DNA of 64,000 bases from Pelagibacteraceae bacterium AG-313-A04 (GTDB lineage: Bacteria; Pseudomonadota; Alphaproteobacteria; Pelagibacterales; Pelagibacteraceae), in contig QBVU01000004.1 in the NCBI GenBank assembly GCA_003284275.1, positions 1 through 64,000 on the forward strand, read 5' to 3'. Each line of letters starts with the position of its first letter. The first letter of the stretch is position 1. Below, one piece after another: positions 8,607-18,896 of this stretch. The notes below the pieces were generated by a model, which had not been told where the DNA came from, searched no databases, and saw only the letters and a program-made list of their open reading frames with translations. The position numbers and the translations under genes were made by a program.

Positions 8607-9594
8607 AAACGGCTTTGAGGATTTTCAAGATTTATCAAAAATATTTTTGAATTTTAAAAAAAAACTTAATTCCATAAAAAAAAAAAGATTTGTTGTTGCT
8701 GTTTCTGGTGGGCCAGATAGCTTAGCATTGGCAGCATTAACTAAAGCATATGCTAATAACAAAAAATCAAAATTTTTTTATGTACTAATAAATCACAACA
8801 TAAGAAAAAACTCATTACTGGAAGCAAAAAAAGTTAAAAATCTTCTTAAAAAAGAACACATTAAATTAAAAATTATTTCTAATAAAAAAAAAATTGACAA
8901 AAATATACAAGGTCTTTCAAGGAACGTAAGATATGAGTTGCTTTCAAAATATTGTTTTAAAAATAATATAAAAACATTGATTACAGGTCATAATTTTGAG
9001 GATCAAGTTGAAACCTTTTTGATAAGACTATCAAGAGGTAGTGGACTAAGAGGTTTATCAGCGATGAGACAAAAAAGTAAAATTGATAAAAATATTAACC
9101 TTTTTCGACCTTTACTTGAAGTAAAAAAAGACTCATTAATAAAAATTTCTAAAATTATTTTCGGAGATTTTATTAAAGATCCATCTAATAAAAATTTAAA
9201 ATATTTACGTACAAAAATAAGAAATTTAAAGAATCCTCTTAAAAAGAGCGGTGTCGAATATGACCAAATTTTTAAGTCGATCCGTAACTTATCAGAAAGT
9301 AAAGACACTCTTGATAAATTCTTGAAACAAGAATTTAAAGAAATTATTCAAAAAAAAAATAATGAAATCATGATTAATTTAACGAAATTTAACAATCACA
9401 ATAATGTAACAAAAATGGCTATAATCAATAAGTCGATAAAAAAACTTAAAAATAATTACTATGATTTAAGGGCAAAAAAAGTGAATTATTTAATTCAGGT
9501 TATTGACAAAAAAAATTTTAAAAAATCCACTTTAGGAGGGTGTATTTTCATTAAGAGAGGTAATAATTTGTGCCTAAAAAACGAAAAGCTTTAA
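8575..9594 (+). CDS. tilS: tRNA(Ile)-lysidine synthase
   Basis: Adds lysine to the wobble cytidine of tRNA-Ile(CAU), changing its decoding from AUG to AUA; this matters in an AT-rich genome where AUA is common. The ATP-binding PP-loop SGGPDS is at residues 44-49. The NHNIRKNS block, the GHNFEDQVETFLIRLSRGSG motif and a LRTKIRN segment also match. At 339 residues it lacks most of the C-terminal domains of the E. coli enzyme (432), a common alphaproteobacterial shortening. The start overlaps cpoB by 32 bases; a later non-ATG start cannot be excluded. Confidence 0.9.
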   Translation: MSKKNSNVNLKNGFEDFQDLSKIFLNFKKKLNSIKKKRFVVAVSGGPDSLALAALTKAYANNKKSKFFYVLINHNIRKNSLLEAKKVKNLLKKEHIKLKIISNKKKIDKNIQGLSRNVRYELLSKYCFKNNIKTLITGHNFEDQVETFLIRLSRGSGLRGLSAMRQKSKIDKNINLFRPLLEVKKDSLIKISKIIFGDFIKDPSNKNLKYLRTKIRNLKNPLKKSGVEYDQIFKSIRNLSESKDTLDKFLKQEFKEIIQKKNNEIMINLTKFNNHNNVTKMAIINKSIKKLKNNYYDLRAKKVNYLIQVIDKKNFKKSTLGGCIFIKRGNNLCLKNEKL

Positions 9595-9688
9595 TTTCTA
9601 CGATTATTTGTTCCTTTTTGTCTTATTTACAACTGATTAGAGGTTACAATATACTTGTTAAATATAAATTAATGATTATTTAATAATT

Positions 9689-11584
9689 ATGAATGTAAAG
9701 AATTTAATAATGTGGGTCATAATAGTTCTGCTGTCTGTTGGGCTATTTAATATGTTTCAAGATCCTAACAAAATGGGTGCAGAAAGAAATTCTCTTGCGT
9801 TCTCAAATTTTTTAAATGAGGTAGAAGCCGGCAGAGTTGTTGAAGTACAGATCCAAGGAAACAATATTTCAGGTGTCTTAGCAGACGGCAAAACATTTCA
9901 AACTTATTCTCCAAACTACCCAGAGTTGGTAGACAAGCTTTCTTCAAAAGGCGTGAGCATTGTGGCGGCACCTCAGGAAGATAAAATGCCCTCTCTTCTA
10001 GGAATATTACTATCATGGTTTCCAATGCTTTTACTTATTGGTGTTTGGATTTTTTTTATGCGTCAAATGCAAGGAGGCAAAGGTGGTGCGATGGGATTTG
10101 GAAGATCAAAAGCAAAACTTCTTAATGAAGCACAAGGAAAAGTTACTTTTAATGATGTAGCAGGCGTGGAAGAAGCTAAAGAGGAAGTTGAAGAGATAGT
10201 TGAATTTTTAAAAGATCCAAAAAAATTTAGTCGTTTAGGGGGAAAAATTCCTAAAGGTGCTCTTTTAATAGGTCCTCCAGGTACAGGTAAAACATTATTA
10301 GCTAAAGCAATTGCTGGCGAAGCAAACGTTCCGTTTTTTTCAATTTCAGGATCTGATTTCGTCGAAATGTTTGTAGGAGTTGGAGCATCTAGAGTAAGAG
10401 ATATGTTTGAGCAAGGTAAAAAACATTCCCCGTGTATAATCTTTATTGATGAAATAGATGCCGTTGGAAGAAGTAGAGGGGCAGGTCTTGGCGGAGGAAA
10501 CGATGAGAGAGAACAGACTCTTAACCAGCTGTTAGTGGAGATGGATGGCTTTGATACGAATGAAGGAATTATTTTAATTGCCGCAACAAATAGACCAGAT
10601 GTTTTAGATCCAGCCTTGTTAAGACCAGGCAGATTTGACAGACAAGTTGTCGTTGGTAATCCAGATATTATTGGAAGAGAAGCAATTCTTAAAGTTCATG
10701 TGAGAAAAATTAGTACTGGCCCAGATGTAAAATTAAGGACAATTGCAAGAGGTACTCCAGGATTTTCAGGAGCTGATCTTGCGAATTTAATAAATGAGTC
10801 TGCTTTACTCGCCGCAAGAAAAAATAAGAGAGTAGTTACTATGTCAGATATTGAGGAAGCAAAAGACAAAGTTATGATGGGCGCAGAGAGAAGATCAATG
10901 GTTATGTCTGAAGATGAAAAAAAACTAACCGCATATCATGAAGGTGGTCATGCTATCGTAGCGTTAAATGAAAAGGCATCCGACCCAATTCACAAAGCCA
11001 CTATTATTCCTCGTGGAAGAGCTTTAGGAATGGTAATGAGATTACCTGAAAGAGATCAACTTTCAGTTACTCGAGAAAAAATGCACTCGGATATAGCCGT
11101 GGCTATGGGAGGAAGAATTGCAGAAGAAATAATATTTGGACACGATAAAGTTACCTCTGGAGCATCATCAGACATTGATATGGTTACAAAGATGGCTAAA
11201 AATATGGTTACAAAATATGGAATGAGCTCTGAACTAGGGACAATTGCTTATGGCGAAAATGAAGAAGAGGTATTTTTAGGTAGATCAGTGACAAAACAGC
11301 AAAATATGTCTGAAGAGACAGCAAAAAAAATTGATGCCGAGGTCAAAAAGATTGTAGACAAAGGATACGAAAGAGCCAGAAAAGTTTTAACAGATAAAAT
11401 CGATGATTTACACAAACTAGCTAAAGCCTTATTAATCTACGAAACTCTTTCGGGAGATGAGATAAGAGATTTAATATTAAAAAATATTAAACCTACAAGA
11501 TCTTTTAAAGATGAAAATGAAGATGACGGTAAAACATCGTCTGCTCTTGGATCGCTAGGACTAAAGCCTAAACCAGCAGTATAA
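9689..11584 (+). CDS. ftsH: ATP-dependent zinc metalloprotease FtsH
   Basis: Membrane-bound AAA+ protease that degrades misfolded membrane proteins and short-lived regulators such as sigma-32, whose gene rpoH is 4.5 kb away. The 631 residues show two membrane segments (about 5-22 and 103-124). The Walker A motif GPPGTGKT lies near 195-202, Walker B is [11 protein letters not shown], the second region of homology is [19 protein letters not shown], and the zinc motif HEGGH lies near 415. tilS-ftsH-folP-glmM is a conserved order in proteobacteria. The 94-base gap before it is AT-rich and may hold a promoter. Confidence 0.97.
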   Translation: MNVKNLIMWVIIVLLSVGLFNMFQDPNKMGAERNSLAFSNFLNEVEAGRVVEVQIQGNNISGVLADGKTFQTYSPNYPELVDKLSSKGVSIVAAPQEDKMPSLLGILLSWFPMLLLIGVWIFFMRQMQGGKGGAMGFGRSKAKLLNEAQGKVTFNDVAGVEEAKEEVEEIVEFLKDPKKFSRLGGKIPKGALLIGPPGTGKTLLAKAIAGEANVPFFSISGSDFVEMFVGVGASRVRDMFEQGKKHSPCIIFIDEIDAVGRSRGAGLGGGNDEREQTLNQLLVEMDGFDTNEGIILIAATNRPDVLDPALLRPGRFDRQVVVGNPDIIGREAILKVHVRKISTGPDVKLRTIARGTPGFSGADLANLINESALLAARKNKRVVTMSDIEEAKDKVMMGAERRSMVMSEDEKKLTAYHEGGHAIVALNEKASDPIHKATIIPRGRALGMVMRLPERDQLSVTREKMHSDIAVAMGGRIAEEIIFGHDKVTSGASSDIDMVTKMAKNMVTKYGMSSELGTIAYGENEEEVFLGRSVTKQQNMSEETAKKIDAEVKKIVDKGYERARKVLTDKIDDLHKLAKALLIYETLSGDEIRDLILKNIKPTRSFKDENEDDGKTSSALGSLGLKPKPAV

Positions 11585-11588
11585 AATA

Positions 11589-12647
11589 ATGAAAAAATAT
11601 TACACTCGTGCGTGTAATTTTTTTCATGGTCATAAGTCAAGAGAACTGGTAAAAAAAAATCAAACTTTTCCACTTTGCAATGACAATTCCATTTCTTTCA
11701 ATCAAATTGAAATTTTTTCTAGAGATAAAAAAACTATTAAATCACGAGTTGTTGATATAAAAAATATATATAAATTACCGAATAAAATAAAAAAAAAAGT
11801 AAAACAAGACTTAGAAAAAATTACAAGTAAGAGAGAATTCTTAACTAAAAATTCTCATGTAATTATGGGAGTAATAAATATGACTCCAGATAGTTTCTCG
11901 GATGGTGGAAAATATAATTCTTTTAAAAAGGCAAATCATAGAATTAAAAAGATTATTAATTCAGGTTCTGATATTATAGATATAGGGGGAGAGTCAACCA
12001 GACCAGGTTCTAAAATTATTAGTCAAAAACAGGAATTTGATAGAGTAAAAAACATAATTTTAAATTTTAAAAAAAAGTTTTCTCGCACCTTATTATCTAT
12101 AGACACAAGAAAATCCAAAATAATTGATTATGCTATAAAAAATGGTACAGACATAATAAATGACGTTTCCTGTTTTAGATTTGATAAAAATTCTTTAAAC
12201 TCTGTAAAAAATAAGAACGTTTGGAAGATAATTCACCATATGCAAGGCACACCACAAACAATGCAAATTAACCCAAAATATGATCATGTGCTGCTTGATA
12301 TTTATGATTTCTTTGAAAAAGAAATTGAAAAATTTCGATATGATAAGCACAAAAATAAGATAATTTTAGATCCTGGAATTGGTTTTGGAAAAAAGTTGAA
12401 ACATAATTTGATGATTTTAAATAAAATTTCAATATTTCATTCATTAGGATTTCCTATACTAATTGGAACATCTAGAAAAAAATTTATAAATGAAATTTCT
12501 GGCAAGTATGATACTAAAGAAAGAATTGGTGGAACTTTATCTTCAATAATGTATTCCTTTTCCCAAGGAGTGAAGATATTTAGAGTTCATAATGTCGAAG
12601 AAGTTAAACAAGGCCTTTTAGTTTTTGAAACTTTATTAAAGAAATGA
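11589..12647 (+). CDS. folP: Dihydropteroate synthase with N-terminal extension
   Basis: Condenses p-aminobenzoate with dihydropterin pyrophosphate in folate synthesis. The catalytic TIM barrel starts near residue 90 with MGVINMTPDSFSDGG. It continues with DIGGESTRPGS, SIDTRKSKI, DPGIGFGKK and GTSRKKF. An extra ~88 residues precede it, beginning KKYYTRACNFFHG. Alphaproteobacterial DHPS proteins often carry a comparable YYRP-type extension, so the start at 11589 is kept, five bases after the ftsH stop. Its first codons also encode a terminator-like hairpin (11599-11624). It overlaps glmM by four bases. Confidence 0.9.
   Translation: MKKYYTRACNFFHGHKSRELVKKNQTFPLCNDNSISFNQIEIFSRDKKTIKSRVVDIKNIYKLPNKIKKKVKQDLEKITSKREFLTKNSHVIMGVINMTPDSFSDGGKYNSFKKANHRIKKIINSGSDIIDIGGESTRPGSKIISQKQEFDRVKNIILNFKKKFSRTLLSIDTRKSKIIDYAIKNGTDIINDVSCFRFDKNSLNSVKNKNVWKIIHHMQGTPQTMQINPKYDHVLLDIYDFFEKEIEKFRYDKHKNKIILDPGIGFGKKLKHNLMILNKISIFHSLGFPILIGTSRKKFINEISGKYDTKERIGGTLSSIMYSFSQGVKIFRVHNVEEVKQGLLVFETLLKK
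11599..11624 (+). other. Terminator-like hairpin inside the first codons of folP
   Basis: ATTACAC at 11599-11605 pairs perfectly with GTGTAAT at 11612-11618 around a six-base loop, followed by seven Ts (11618-11624). It reads as an intrinsic terminator for ftsH, yet it lies in-frame within the folP coding sequence that encodes the conserved YYTRACNFF stretch. It could attenuate folP-glmM expression. No experiment is visible in the sequence, and the seven-pair stem is weak. Confidence 0.5.
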
Positions 12648-13975
12648 AAAAAAAGTACTTTGGCACAGATGGTATTAGAGGCACAGTTAATCTGGGCAAT
12701 ATTAATGGTGAAAAGTTTTTTAAATTTGGTCTTGCAGCAGGTATATATTTTAAAAATTTAAAAAAAAAGAAACAAATCGCCATTATTGCTAAAGATACGA
12801 GATTATCAGGATATACTTTGGAGCCAGCACTTGTTTCTGGACTAGCATCAGCAGGAATGCACATTTTCACATTAGGCCCGCTACCAACAAATGGTCTCGC
12901 AATGCTTACAAAAAAGATGAAAGCAAATCTTGGTATCATGATCACTGCATCTCATAATCCTTTTCATGATAACGGTATGAAATTATTTGGACCGGATGGA
13001 ATGAAATTATCGGATAAAATTGAGAAAAAAATAGAAAACTTGATTGATACAAAAACTATAAACCAATTATCACAACCAAGTCTATTAGGAAGAGTCAAAA
13101 GATTAGAAGATGGAAATGACAGGTATATAAAAATTTTAAAAAGTAACTTTCCAAGTAATTTTAGCCTAAAAGGAATACGAATTGTAATAGATTGCGCTAA
13201 CGGTGCAGGATATAAATCAGCTCCTAAAGTTCTCTCTGATTTAGGTGCAAAAGTTTTTACTATTGGCGTGAAACCAAATGGATTAAATATTAACTTAAAG
13301 TGTGGCTCTACTTACCCCGAGGTACTAAAGAAATATGTCAAAAAATTCAAAGCTAATTTGGGTATTGCTTTAGACGGAGATGCTGACAGAGTGATAATGT
13401 GCGATGAAAAATGTCAAATAATAGATGGAGATCAAATCATTGCTATGATTGCAAAAAGATGGAAAAGAAAAAAAATTCTTAAAGGTGGAGTTATTGGAAC
13501 TTTAATGTCCAACTATGGATTGGAAAAATTTTTTTTAAAAGAAAAAATTAAATTTAAAAGATCAAAAGTTGGAGATCGATATGTTAAAGAGTTGATGAAA
13601 AAAAACAATTACAATTTAGGTGGAGAACAATCAGGACATATTATTTTAGGAAATTTCGCTACCACTGGTGATGGTTTGTTAGTAGCTTTAGAGTGTTTAT
13701 TCGCTCTAAGAAAAAGAAAATTAGCAAGTGAAATATTTAAAGTTTACCAGTCAGTGCCTCAAAAACTTCTTAATATCAAAGTTAAAAATAAATCAATTAT
13801 TGATACACCAAAATGTAAAAAAGCAATAAAACTAGCTAATCATTTAATAAAAAATCAAGGCAGGTTACTAGTTAGGCCATCAGGGACAGAGCCAAAAATT
13901 AGAATAATGTGCGAGTCTTCTAATTCTGCTTTACTGAATAAATGTATAAATATAGTGAGGAGCACAATCAATTAA
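12644..13975 (+). CDS. glmM: Phosphoglucosamine mutase
   Basis: Interconverts glucosamine-6-phosphate and glucosamine-1-phosphate for UDP-GlcNAc, peptidoglycan and lipopolysaccharide synthesis. The 443-residue protein starts KKKYFGTDGIRG. It has the phosphoserine loop TASHNPFHDNGMKLFG (S103), the metal loop DGDADR near 245, the sugar loop GGEQSGHII and the phosphate-binding RPSGTEPKIRIM near the C-terminus. The start overlaps the folP stop (ATGA). Confidence 0.96.
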   Translation: MKKKYFGTDGIRGTVNLGNINGEKFFKFGLAAGIYFKNLKKKKQIAIIAKDTRLSGYTLEPALVSGLASAGMHIFTLGPLPTNGLAMLTKKMKANLGIMITASHNPFHDNGMKLFGPDGMKLSDKIEKKIENLIDTKTINQLSQPSLLGRVKRLEDGNDRYIKILKSNFPSNFSLKGIRIVIDCANGAGYKSAPKVLSDLGAKVFTIGVKPNGLNINLKCGSTYPEVLKKYVKKFKANLGIALDGDADRVIMCDEKCQIIDGDQIIAMIAKRWKRKKILKGGVIGTLMSNYGLEKFFLKEKIKFKRSKVGDRYVKELMKKNNYNLGGEQSGHIILGNFATTGDGLLVALECLFALRKRKLASEIFKVYQSVPQKLLNIKVKNKSIIDTPKCKKAIKLANHLIKNQGRLLVRPSGTEPKIRIMCESSNSALLNKCINIVRSTIN

Positions 13976-13978
13976 TTC

Positions 13979-14791
13979 ATGAATTTAAGATCCAAAGTTC
14001 TCATTATAGCCGGATCTGACTCTTCCGGTGGTGCAGGTATTCAAGCTGATATAAAAACAGTCACTTCTTTAGGTAGTTATGCAATGACAGCTATTACCGC
14101 TGTAACTGCTCAGAATACCACTGGAGTTAAATCCATTATTCCTATAAAGCCAAAGGAAATTTCTTTACAGATCGAGTATTCTGCAAATGATATTTACCCT
14201 CAAGCAGTAAAGATAGGAATGTTGCATTCAAAACAGGTGATAACAGCAGTAAATAAATCTCTTAATAAAATGAAAATTAAAAAAATTATCTTAGATCCTG
14301 TGATGGTCGCTAAAGGCGGCGCAAAACTGATTAATAGCGATGCAATTTCATTTATCAAAAAAAAATTAATTAAAAAAGTTTTATTAATCACTCCAAACAT
14401 CCCAGAAGCTGAAATATTATCGGGAATGAAGATTAAATCATCCAAGGATATGATTACTGCTGGGAAAAGATTAATTCAAATTGGTGCTAAAAATGTGCTA
14501 ATAAAAGGTGGTCACTTAAGTTCCAAAAAAATGATCGATATTTTAATAAGTAAAAAATTAATTAAAGAATTTGAAAGCAAAAAATACAATTCAAAAAATA
14601 CTCACGGAACCGGTTGTACATTATCTTCAGCAATTGCAACATATTTATCATGTGGAAAAGATTTGATTAAATCTTGTGAGCTTGGAATTAAATATGTTAA
14701 TGAGGCTATCAAGACAAACTCTAACTTAGGAAAAGGAAACGGTCCAATAAATCACTTAAACTCAATTAATTTAGATAAAAGATTCAAATAA
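13979..14791 (+). CDS. thiD: Hydroxymethylpyrimidine/phosphomethylpyrimidine kinase
   Basis: Phosphorylates HMP and HMP-phosphate to feed the pyrimidine half of thiamine. The 270-residue ribokinase-fold protein has the N-terminal [18 protein letters not shown], the [12 protein letters not shown] block, [21 protein letters not shown] and the anionic-hole motif [15 protein letters not shown]. It sits between glmM and purA with no other thiamine gene nearby. Cultured SAR11 strains are known to lack thiC and to need exogenous HMP; a lone thiD is consistent with that salvage, but this window alone cannot show thiC is absent. Confidence 0.93.
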   Translation: MNLRSKVLIIAGSDSSGGAGIQADIKTVTSLGSYAMTAITAVTAQNTTGVKSIIPIKPKEISLQIEYSANDIYPQAVKIGMLHSKQVITAVNKSLNKMKIKKIILDPVMVAKGGAKLINSDAISFIKKKLIKKVLLITPNIPEAEILSGMKIKSSKDMITAGKRLIQIGAKNVLIKGGHLSSKKMIDILISKKLIKEFESKKYNSKNTHGTGCTLSSAIATYLSCGKDLIKSCELGIKYVNEAIKTNSNLGKGNGPINHLNSINLDKRFK

Positions 14792-16083
14792 TGAAAAATG
14801 TTGCCGTCGTAGGTTCACAGTGGGGAGACGAAGGAAAAGGAAAAATAGTTGATTGGCTTTCAAGTGAGGCCGATGTTGTGGTGCGATTTCAAGGTGGTCA
14901 TAATGCTGGTCATACTTTAGTAATTGATAAAAAAGTTTTTAAATTAAGACTACTACCTTCTGGAATTGTTAGAAAAGGGAAAATGTCAATTCTTGGAAAT
15001 GGTGTTGTAATTGATCCATGGGCCCTTTTAAGTGAGATCGAAGAAATCAAGAAACAGGGCGTTGACGTCACTCCAGAAAATTTTATGATTTCTGAGGCCG
15101 CATCTTTAATATTACCTTTTCATAAAGAAATGGACGAAATACGAGAAGATGCTGCCGGAAGAGGAAAAATCGGGACCACACGAAGAGGTATCGGCCCGTG
15201 TTATGAAGACAAAGTTGGGAGAAGATCGATCAGGGTTATGGACTTAAGATCAGTAAGCAATTTAGACAATAGATTAGAGAATGTTCTACAACATCATAAT
15301 GCAATTAGAAAAGGTTTAAATAAAAAAATTTTCGAAAAAAATACTCTTAAAAAAGAATTATTAAAAATAGCTCCAGAGATATTAAAATTTGCAAAACCAG
15401 TTTGGTTAAAATTAGATCAATTTAACAATGAAAGAAAAAAGATATTATTTGAGGGTGCGCAGGGAATTCTCTTGGATGTCGATCATGGAACCTATCCATA
15501 TGTAACATCTTCTAATACTGTTCCAGCAATGGCTGCAACTGGTTCAGGTTGTGGACCCGAAAAAATTAATTATGTATTAGGAATAACAAAAGCATACACA
15601 ACAAGAGTTGGCAGCGGACCTTTTCCAACAGAATTGAATGATGATATTGGTGAAAGCTTAGGTAGAAGAGGAAAAGAATTTGGAACCGTGACGGCTAGAA
15701 AAAGAAGATGTGGTTGGTTTGACGGAGTTTTAGTAAAACAAACTATTAAAATTTCTGGCATTCACGGCATAGCCTTAACCAAATTAGATGTATTAGATGA
15801 ACTAGATGAAATTAAAATGTGTATTAGCTATGAACTGAATGGTAAAAAAATAGATTATTTACCAGCTGCTTCTGAAGATCAATTCAATATAAAACCAATT
15901 TACAAATCCTTCCCAGGTTGGAAAAGTAAAACACAGGGAATAAGAAGCTTCAAAGATCTACCTGACAATGCGAAAAGATACATTCATGCGTTGGAGGATT
16001 TCATCGAAGCAAAAATATCAAGTATCTCTACCAGTCCAGAAAGAGATGATACAATTCTAGTCGAGGATCCTTTTAATAATTAA
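14791..16083 (+). CDS. purA: Adenylosuccinate synthetase
   Basis: Joins IMP and aspartate using GTP, the first step toward AMP. The 430-residue protein begins with the P-loop variant [14 protein letters not shown]. It has [21 protein letters not shown], the [22 protein letters not shown] signature region (in pieces: EGAQG, DVDHG, YPYVTS) and [11 protein letters not shown]. It overlaps thiD by one base and converges with rpoH with a four-base overlap, so the two 3' ends share sequence with no spacer for a terminator. Confidence 0.97.
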   Translation: MKNVAVVGSQWGDEGKGKIVDWLSSEADVVVRFQGGHNAGHTLVIDKKVFKLRLLPSGIVRKGKMSILGNGVVIDPWALLSEIEEIKKQGVDVTPENFMISEAASLILPFHKEMDEIREDAAGRGKIGTTRRGIGPCYEDKVGRRSIRVMDLRSVSNLDNRLENVLQHHNAIRKGLNKKIFEKNTLKKELLKIAPEILKFAKPVWLKLDQFNNERKKILFEGAQGILLDVDHGTYPYVTSSNTVPAMAATGSGCGPEKINYVLGITKAYTTRVGSGPFPTELNDDIGESLGRRGKEFGTVTARKRRCGWFDGVLVKQTIKISGIHGIALTKLDVLDELDEIKMCISYELNGKKIDYLPAASEDQFNIKPIYKSFPGWKSKTQGIRSFKDLPDNAKRYIHALEDFIEAKISSISTSPERDDTILVEDPFNN

Positions 16084-16976
16084 TTTGCAGGTAGTAAATT
16101 ATTAGATTTACTTGCATTAATCATAGATTTTTGTAATTTTTCGAAAGCTTTAGTTTCAATCTGACGTATTCTTTCTCTGCTAATTTTATATTTTTTACTT
16201 AAATCCTCTAAGGTTTCTGGTTTTTCTGAGAGTCTTCTAGCTATAATAATCTCTTTTTCTCTATCATTTAAAATTTTCATTGCAGTTTCTAACAGTTGTT
16301 TCTTATCATCATACTCTTGTTTCTGTGATACAATTAGCTCTTGATCCAAACTATCGTCAACCAGCCAGTCTTGCCATTCATCAGTCTCACCACTTTTTAT
16401 TGGATCATTAAGTGATTTTTCTTGACCCATCATTCTTCTATTCATGTTTATAACTTCATGAGACTCTACATCTAACCTTTGTGAAATTTCTTTTACTTGA
16501 TCGTCTTTTAAATCACCATCTTGATTAGGAGCTATTTGATTTTTGAGCTTCTTTAAATTAAAAAAAAGTTTTTTTTGTGCAGTTGTAGTTCCCATTTTTA
16601 CTAGACTCCAAGACCTTAATACATATTCTTGTATTGACGCTTTAATCCACCACATCGCATATGTTGCTAATCTAAAACCTTTATCAGGGTCAAATTTTTT
16701 CACTGCCTGCATTAGCCCAATGTTACCTTCAGATATCAATTCATTAACTGGCAAACCGTAACCTCTATAACCCATTGCAATTTTAGCTACTAATCTCAAA
16801 TGACTTGTTACCAACTTGTGAGCTGCTTTTAAATTCCCGTTATCTCTCCAATTTTTAGCTAACATATATTCCTCTTCCGCATCAAGCATTGGAAACTTTT
16901 TAATTTGAGCTAAATAAATAGATAAACCTCCAACGGAAGGAACTGGCAAATTACTTATTTGTTTTTCTTTATTCAT
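16080..16976 (-). CDS. rpoH: RNA polymerase sigma-32 (heat-shock) factor
   Basis: Directs RNA polymerase to heat-shock promoters. The 298-residue protein has sigma-70 region 2 ([20 protein letters not shown], then [20 protein letters not shown]). The RpoH box [12 protein letters not shown] follows at about residues 133-144 and separates it from RpoD. Region 4 near the C-terminus has the helix-turn-helix [20 protein letters not shown]. It is read toward purA. rluD ends 30 bases upstream, so rluD and rpoH could be co-transcribed. FtsH, which degrades sigma-32 in E. coli, is in the same window. Confidence 0.95.
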   Translation of the reverse strand: MNKEKQISNLPVPSVGGLSIYLAQIKKFPMLDAEEEYMLAKNWRDNGNLKAAHKLVTSHLRLVAKIAMGYRGYGLPVNELISEGNIGLMQAVKKFDPDKGFRLATYAMWWIKASIQEYVLRSWSLVKMGTTTAQKKLFFNLKKLKNQIAPNQDGDLKDDQVKEISQRLDVESHEVINMNRRMMGQEKSLNDPIKSGETDEWQDWLVDDSLDQELIVSQKQEYDDKKQLLETAMKILNDREKEIIIARRLSEKPETLEDLSKKYKISRERIRQIETKAFEKLQKSMINASKSNNLLPAN

Positions 16977-17006
16977 TAAGTTTATTTATATATAAAATTT
17001 ACGAAT

Positions 17007-17987
17007 TCAACCGGTTAAATTTTCAAGTAAATTCAATATTTTTCTAAAACCACCTGGTAGTTCTGAGCTAAAATTCATCCTTTTTTTTGTTTTGGGATGA
17101 ACAAATCCAAGGGTTTTTGCATGCAACGCCTGACCAGACAATTTATTTAACTTAGTAAAAAATTCATTATTGATTTTTTTAAATTTTATATTTTTTTTAC
17201 CATATTGTTTATCCCCAAGCAGTGACGTACCTTTATATTTTAAATGGACTCTTATTTGGTGTGTTCTTCCTGTTTCTAGTTCACATTCAAGTAAACTTAT
17301 TTTAGGAATATCTTTAATATTGAAAACTTTTAAAGTTTTATAATTTGTAATAGCTTTTTTTCCATTTATATCACTTACTGTCATTAATTGACGGTTTTTT
17401 TTATCTCGTGAAATTAATGTGCTTATTTTTCCACTTAAAGGTCGTATTACCCCCCAAATTAAGCAAAGATATTTTCTGTTGATTGTGTGTTTACTAAACT
17501 GTTCACCTAAATTTGAATGCGCCATATTATTTTTTGCAACCACAAGTAATCCACTAGTTTCTTTATCTATCCTATGAACGATACCTGGTCTTGAAGATCC
17601 ATTAATAGTAGATAAATTTTTTTTGTATCTAAATATAAGAGCATTAACTAATGTGTTTTCGTAATTCCCTGCACCAGGATGCACTACCATCCCTTTTGAT
17701 TTATTAACGACTAAAATATCTTTATCTTCATAAACAATGTTTAACTTTATTTTTTTTGGCACAATGCTCTGTTCATCATTTTTAATAATTTTAATTACAA
17801 TTTGATCTTTAAATTTGACTTTGGCCGAAGGTGAAGTAAGTATTTTTTTATTTAATTTTACTTGATTATTCTCAATTAGTTTTTTTAAAAATGATCTTGT
17901 AAATTTATTAATATTTTCAGCTAAAAAAATATCTAATCTTTTCCCATTATTTTCAGTATCAACAGATAATTTAATTGTATTATTCAT
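17007..17987 (-). CDS. rluD: Large-subunit rRNA pseudouridine synthase, RluD type
   Basis: Converts uridines to pseudouridine in 23S rRNA helix 69. The 326-residue protein has an N-terminal S4 RNA-binding domain (about 15-75). The RluA-family catalytic domain follows, with the catalytic aspartate D141 in GIVHRIDKETSGLLV, then the ETGRTHQIRVHLK block and the LGDKQYG motif. Presence of the S4 domain favours RluD or RluC over RluA; position next to rpoH fits the alphaproteobacterial rluD-rpoH order. The exact uridine targets are inferred. Confidence 0.9.
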   Translation of the reverse strand: MNNTIKLSVDTENNGKRLDIFLAENINKFTRSFLKKLIENNQVKLNKKILTSPSAKVKFKDQIVIKIIKNDEQSIVPKKIKLNIVYEDKDILVVNKSKGMVVHPGAGNYENTLVNALIFRYKKNLSTINGSSRPGIVHRIDKETSGLLVVAKNNMAHSNLGEQFSKHTINRKYLCLIWGVIRPLSGKISTLISRDKKNRQLMTVSDINGKKAITNYKTLKVFNIKDIPKISLLECELETGRTHQIRVHLKYKGTSLLGDKQYGKKNIKFKKINNEFFTKLNKLSGQALHAKTLGFVHPKTKKRMNFSSELPGGFRKILNLLENLTG

Positions 17988-18011
17988 AAATTAATTTAGA
18001 TTGACCATATT

Positions 18012-18089
18012 GCGCCGGTAGCTTCAACTGGATAGAGCGCCGGATTTCGGCTCCGGAGGTTATGGGTTCGACTCCTATCCGGCGCACCA
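18012..18089 (+). tRNA. tRNA-Arg (anticodon UCG)
   Basis: A complete cloverleaf. The acceptor stem is GCGCCGG (18012-18018) with CCGGCGC (18079-18085), followed by discriminator A and encoded CCA. The D arm begins GCTT and closes with GAGC. The anticodon stem CCGGA/TCCGG encloses TTTCGGC, giving anticodon TCG. The T arm is ATGGG-TTCGACT-CCTAT. It reads CGA codons, possibly CGN after modification. The accessory glycan genes begin three bases beyond its 3' end on the opposite strand. Confidence 0.97.
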
Positions 18090-18092
18090 TAA

Positions 18093-18896
18093 CTAAATAA
18101 TCCAATCAGAATATTTCTCTTTGTTATTAAATAAATATTCTGGATAACTATTATCTATACTAATTTTCCTCAATTTTGTGCCACGTTCAAAAATATCCTC
18201 ATTTTTCAAAATTTTTCTCTCAATTTCTTTTATATCGAGTTTTTCATTATTAAATTCACCGTGAGAGAAGGACCTTATTTTTTCTATAATTTGTTCAGGT
18301 GTTTGCAAAAATGAAAAATGCCATCCACCATTTATTATTTGTTGGTCTATCTTATCAATTCTCCAAAAAGGATATTTTTTAAATTTTAAATTTCTTAAAT
18401 CTTGCATTGATTTTAAATTTTTTACTTTCGTAATTTTTGATCCTATCCAATCATTTTCATTAAGATTTTGAAGGTTTAATTTATACATGAACATTTTTTG
18501 TGAAAAGGCTATATATTTCTTTTTGTTATTTATTTCAGGTAATTTAGTTAAATCTGGAATTTCATCCGAGTCAGATAAGATCAATAGGTCCTGACTTGAA
18601 GCATTTTTAAGCCCTTCAATTAGTGTGTTTCTTTGGTGCTGTTCAACGGGAGATTCACCTCCAGTATGGTTTATAAAATTAATTTCATCTTTATAATCAG
18701 CGACAATAAATTTTATCTTATTTTTAAATTTTGAAAATTTTTTTATATCAAAATTTATTCTTTTATTTTTACCTTGGTGGGTTTTTGTTGACTCCGAGAT
18801 CACAAAATAATCAACATATTTATTTAGAATATTCAATCGAAGATCCACTATATGATCTTCATTGAAGTACTGAAAACAATCGTAAATAGCCATCAA
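18093..18896 (-). CDS. Glycosyltransferase family 17-like protein
   Basis: Resembles the GT17 family (PF04724), named for eukaryotic beta-1,4-GlcNAc transferase III. Bacterial members are found in surface-glycan clusters. Visible marks are an N-terminal YDCFQYFNEDHIVDLRLNIL, VISESTKTHQGKNK near 33-46, the acidic motif ILSDSDEIPDL near 105-115, and GGWHFSFL near 190. It has 267 residues and no membrane segment or signal. The start overlaps the upstream FkbM gene by four bases; the stop lies three bases from tRNA-Arg. Substrate cannot be told. A second ATG three bases in is an equal start. Confidence 0.8.
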   Translation of the reverse strand: MMAIYDCFQYFNEDHIVDLRLNILNKYVDYFVISESTKTHQGKNKRINFDIKKFSKFKNKIKFIVADYKDEINFINHTGGESPVEQHQRNTLIEGLKNASSQDLLILSDSDEIPDLTKLPEINNKKKYIAFSQKMFMYKLNLQNLNENDWIGSKITKVKNLKSMQDLRNLKFKKYPFWRIDKIDQQIINGGWHFSFLQTPEQIIEKIRSFSHGEFNNEKLDIKEIERKILKNEDIFERGTKLRKISIDNSYPEYLFNNKEKYSDWII

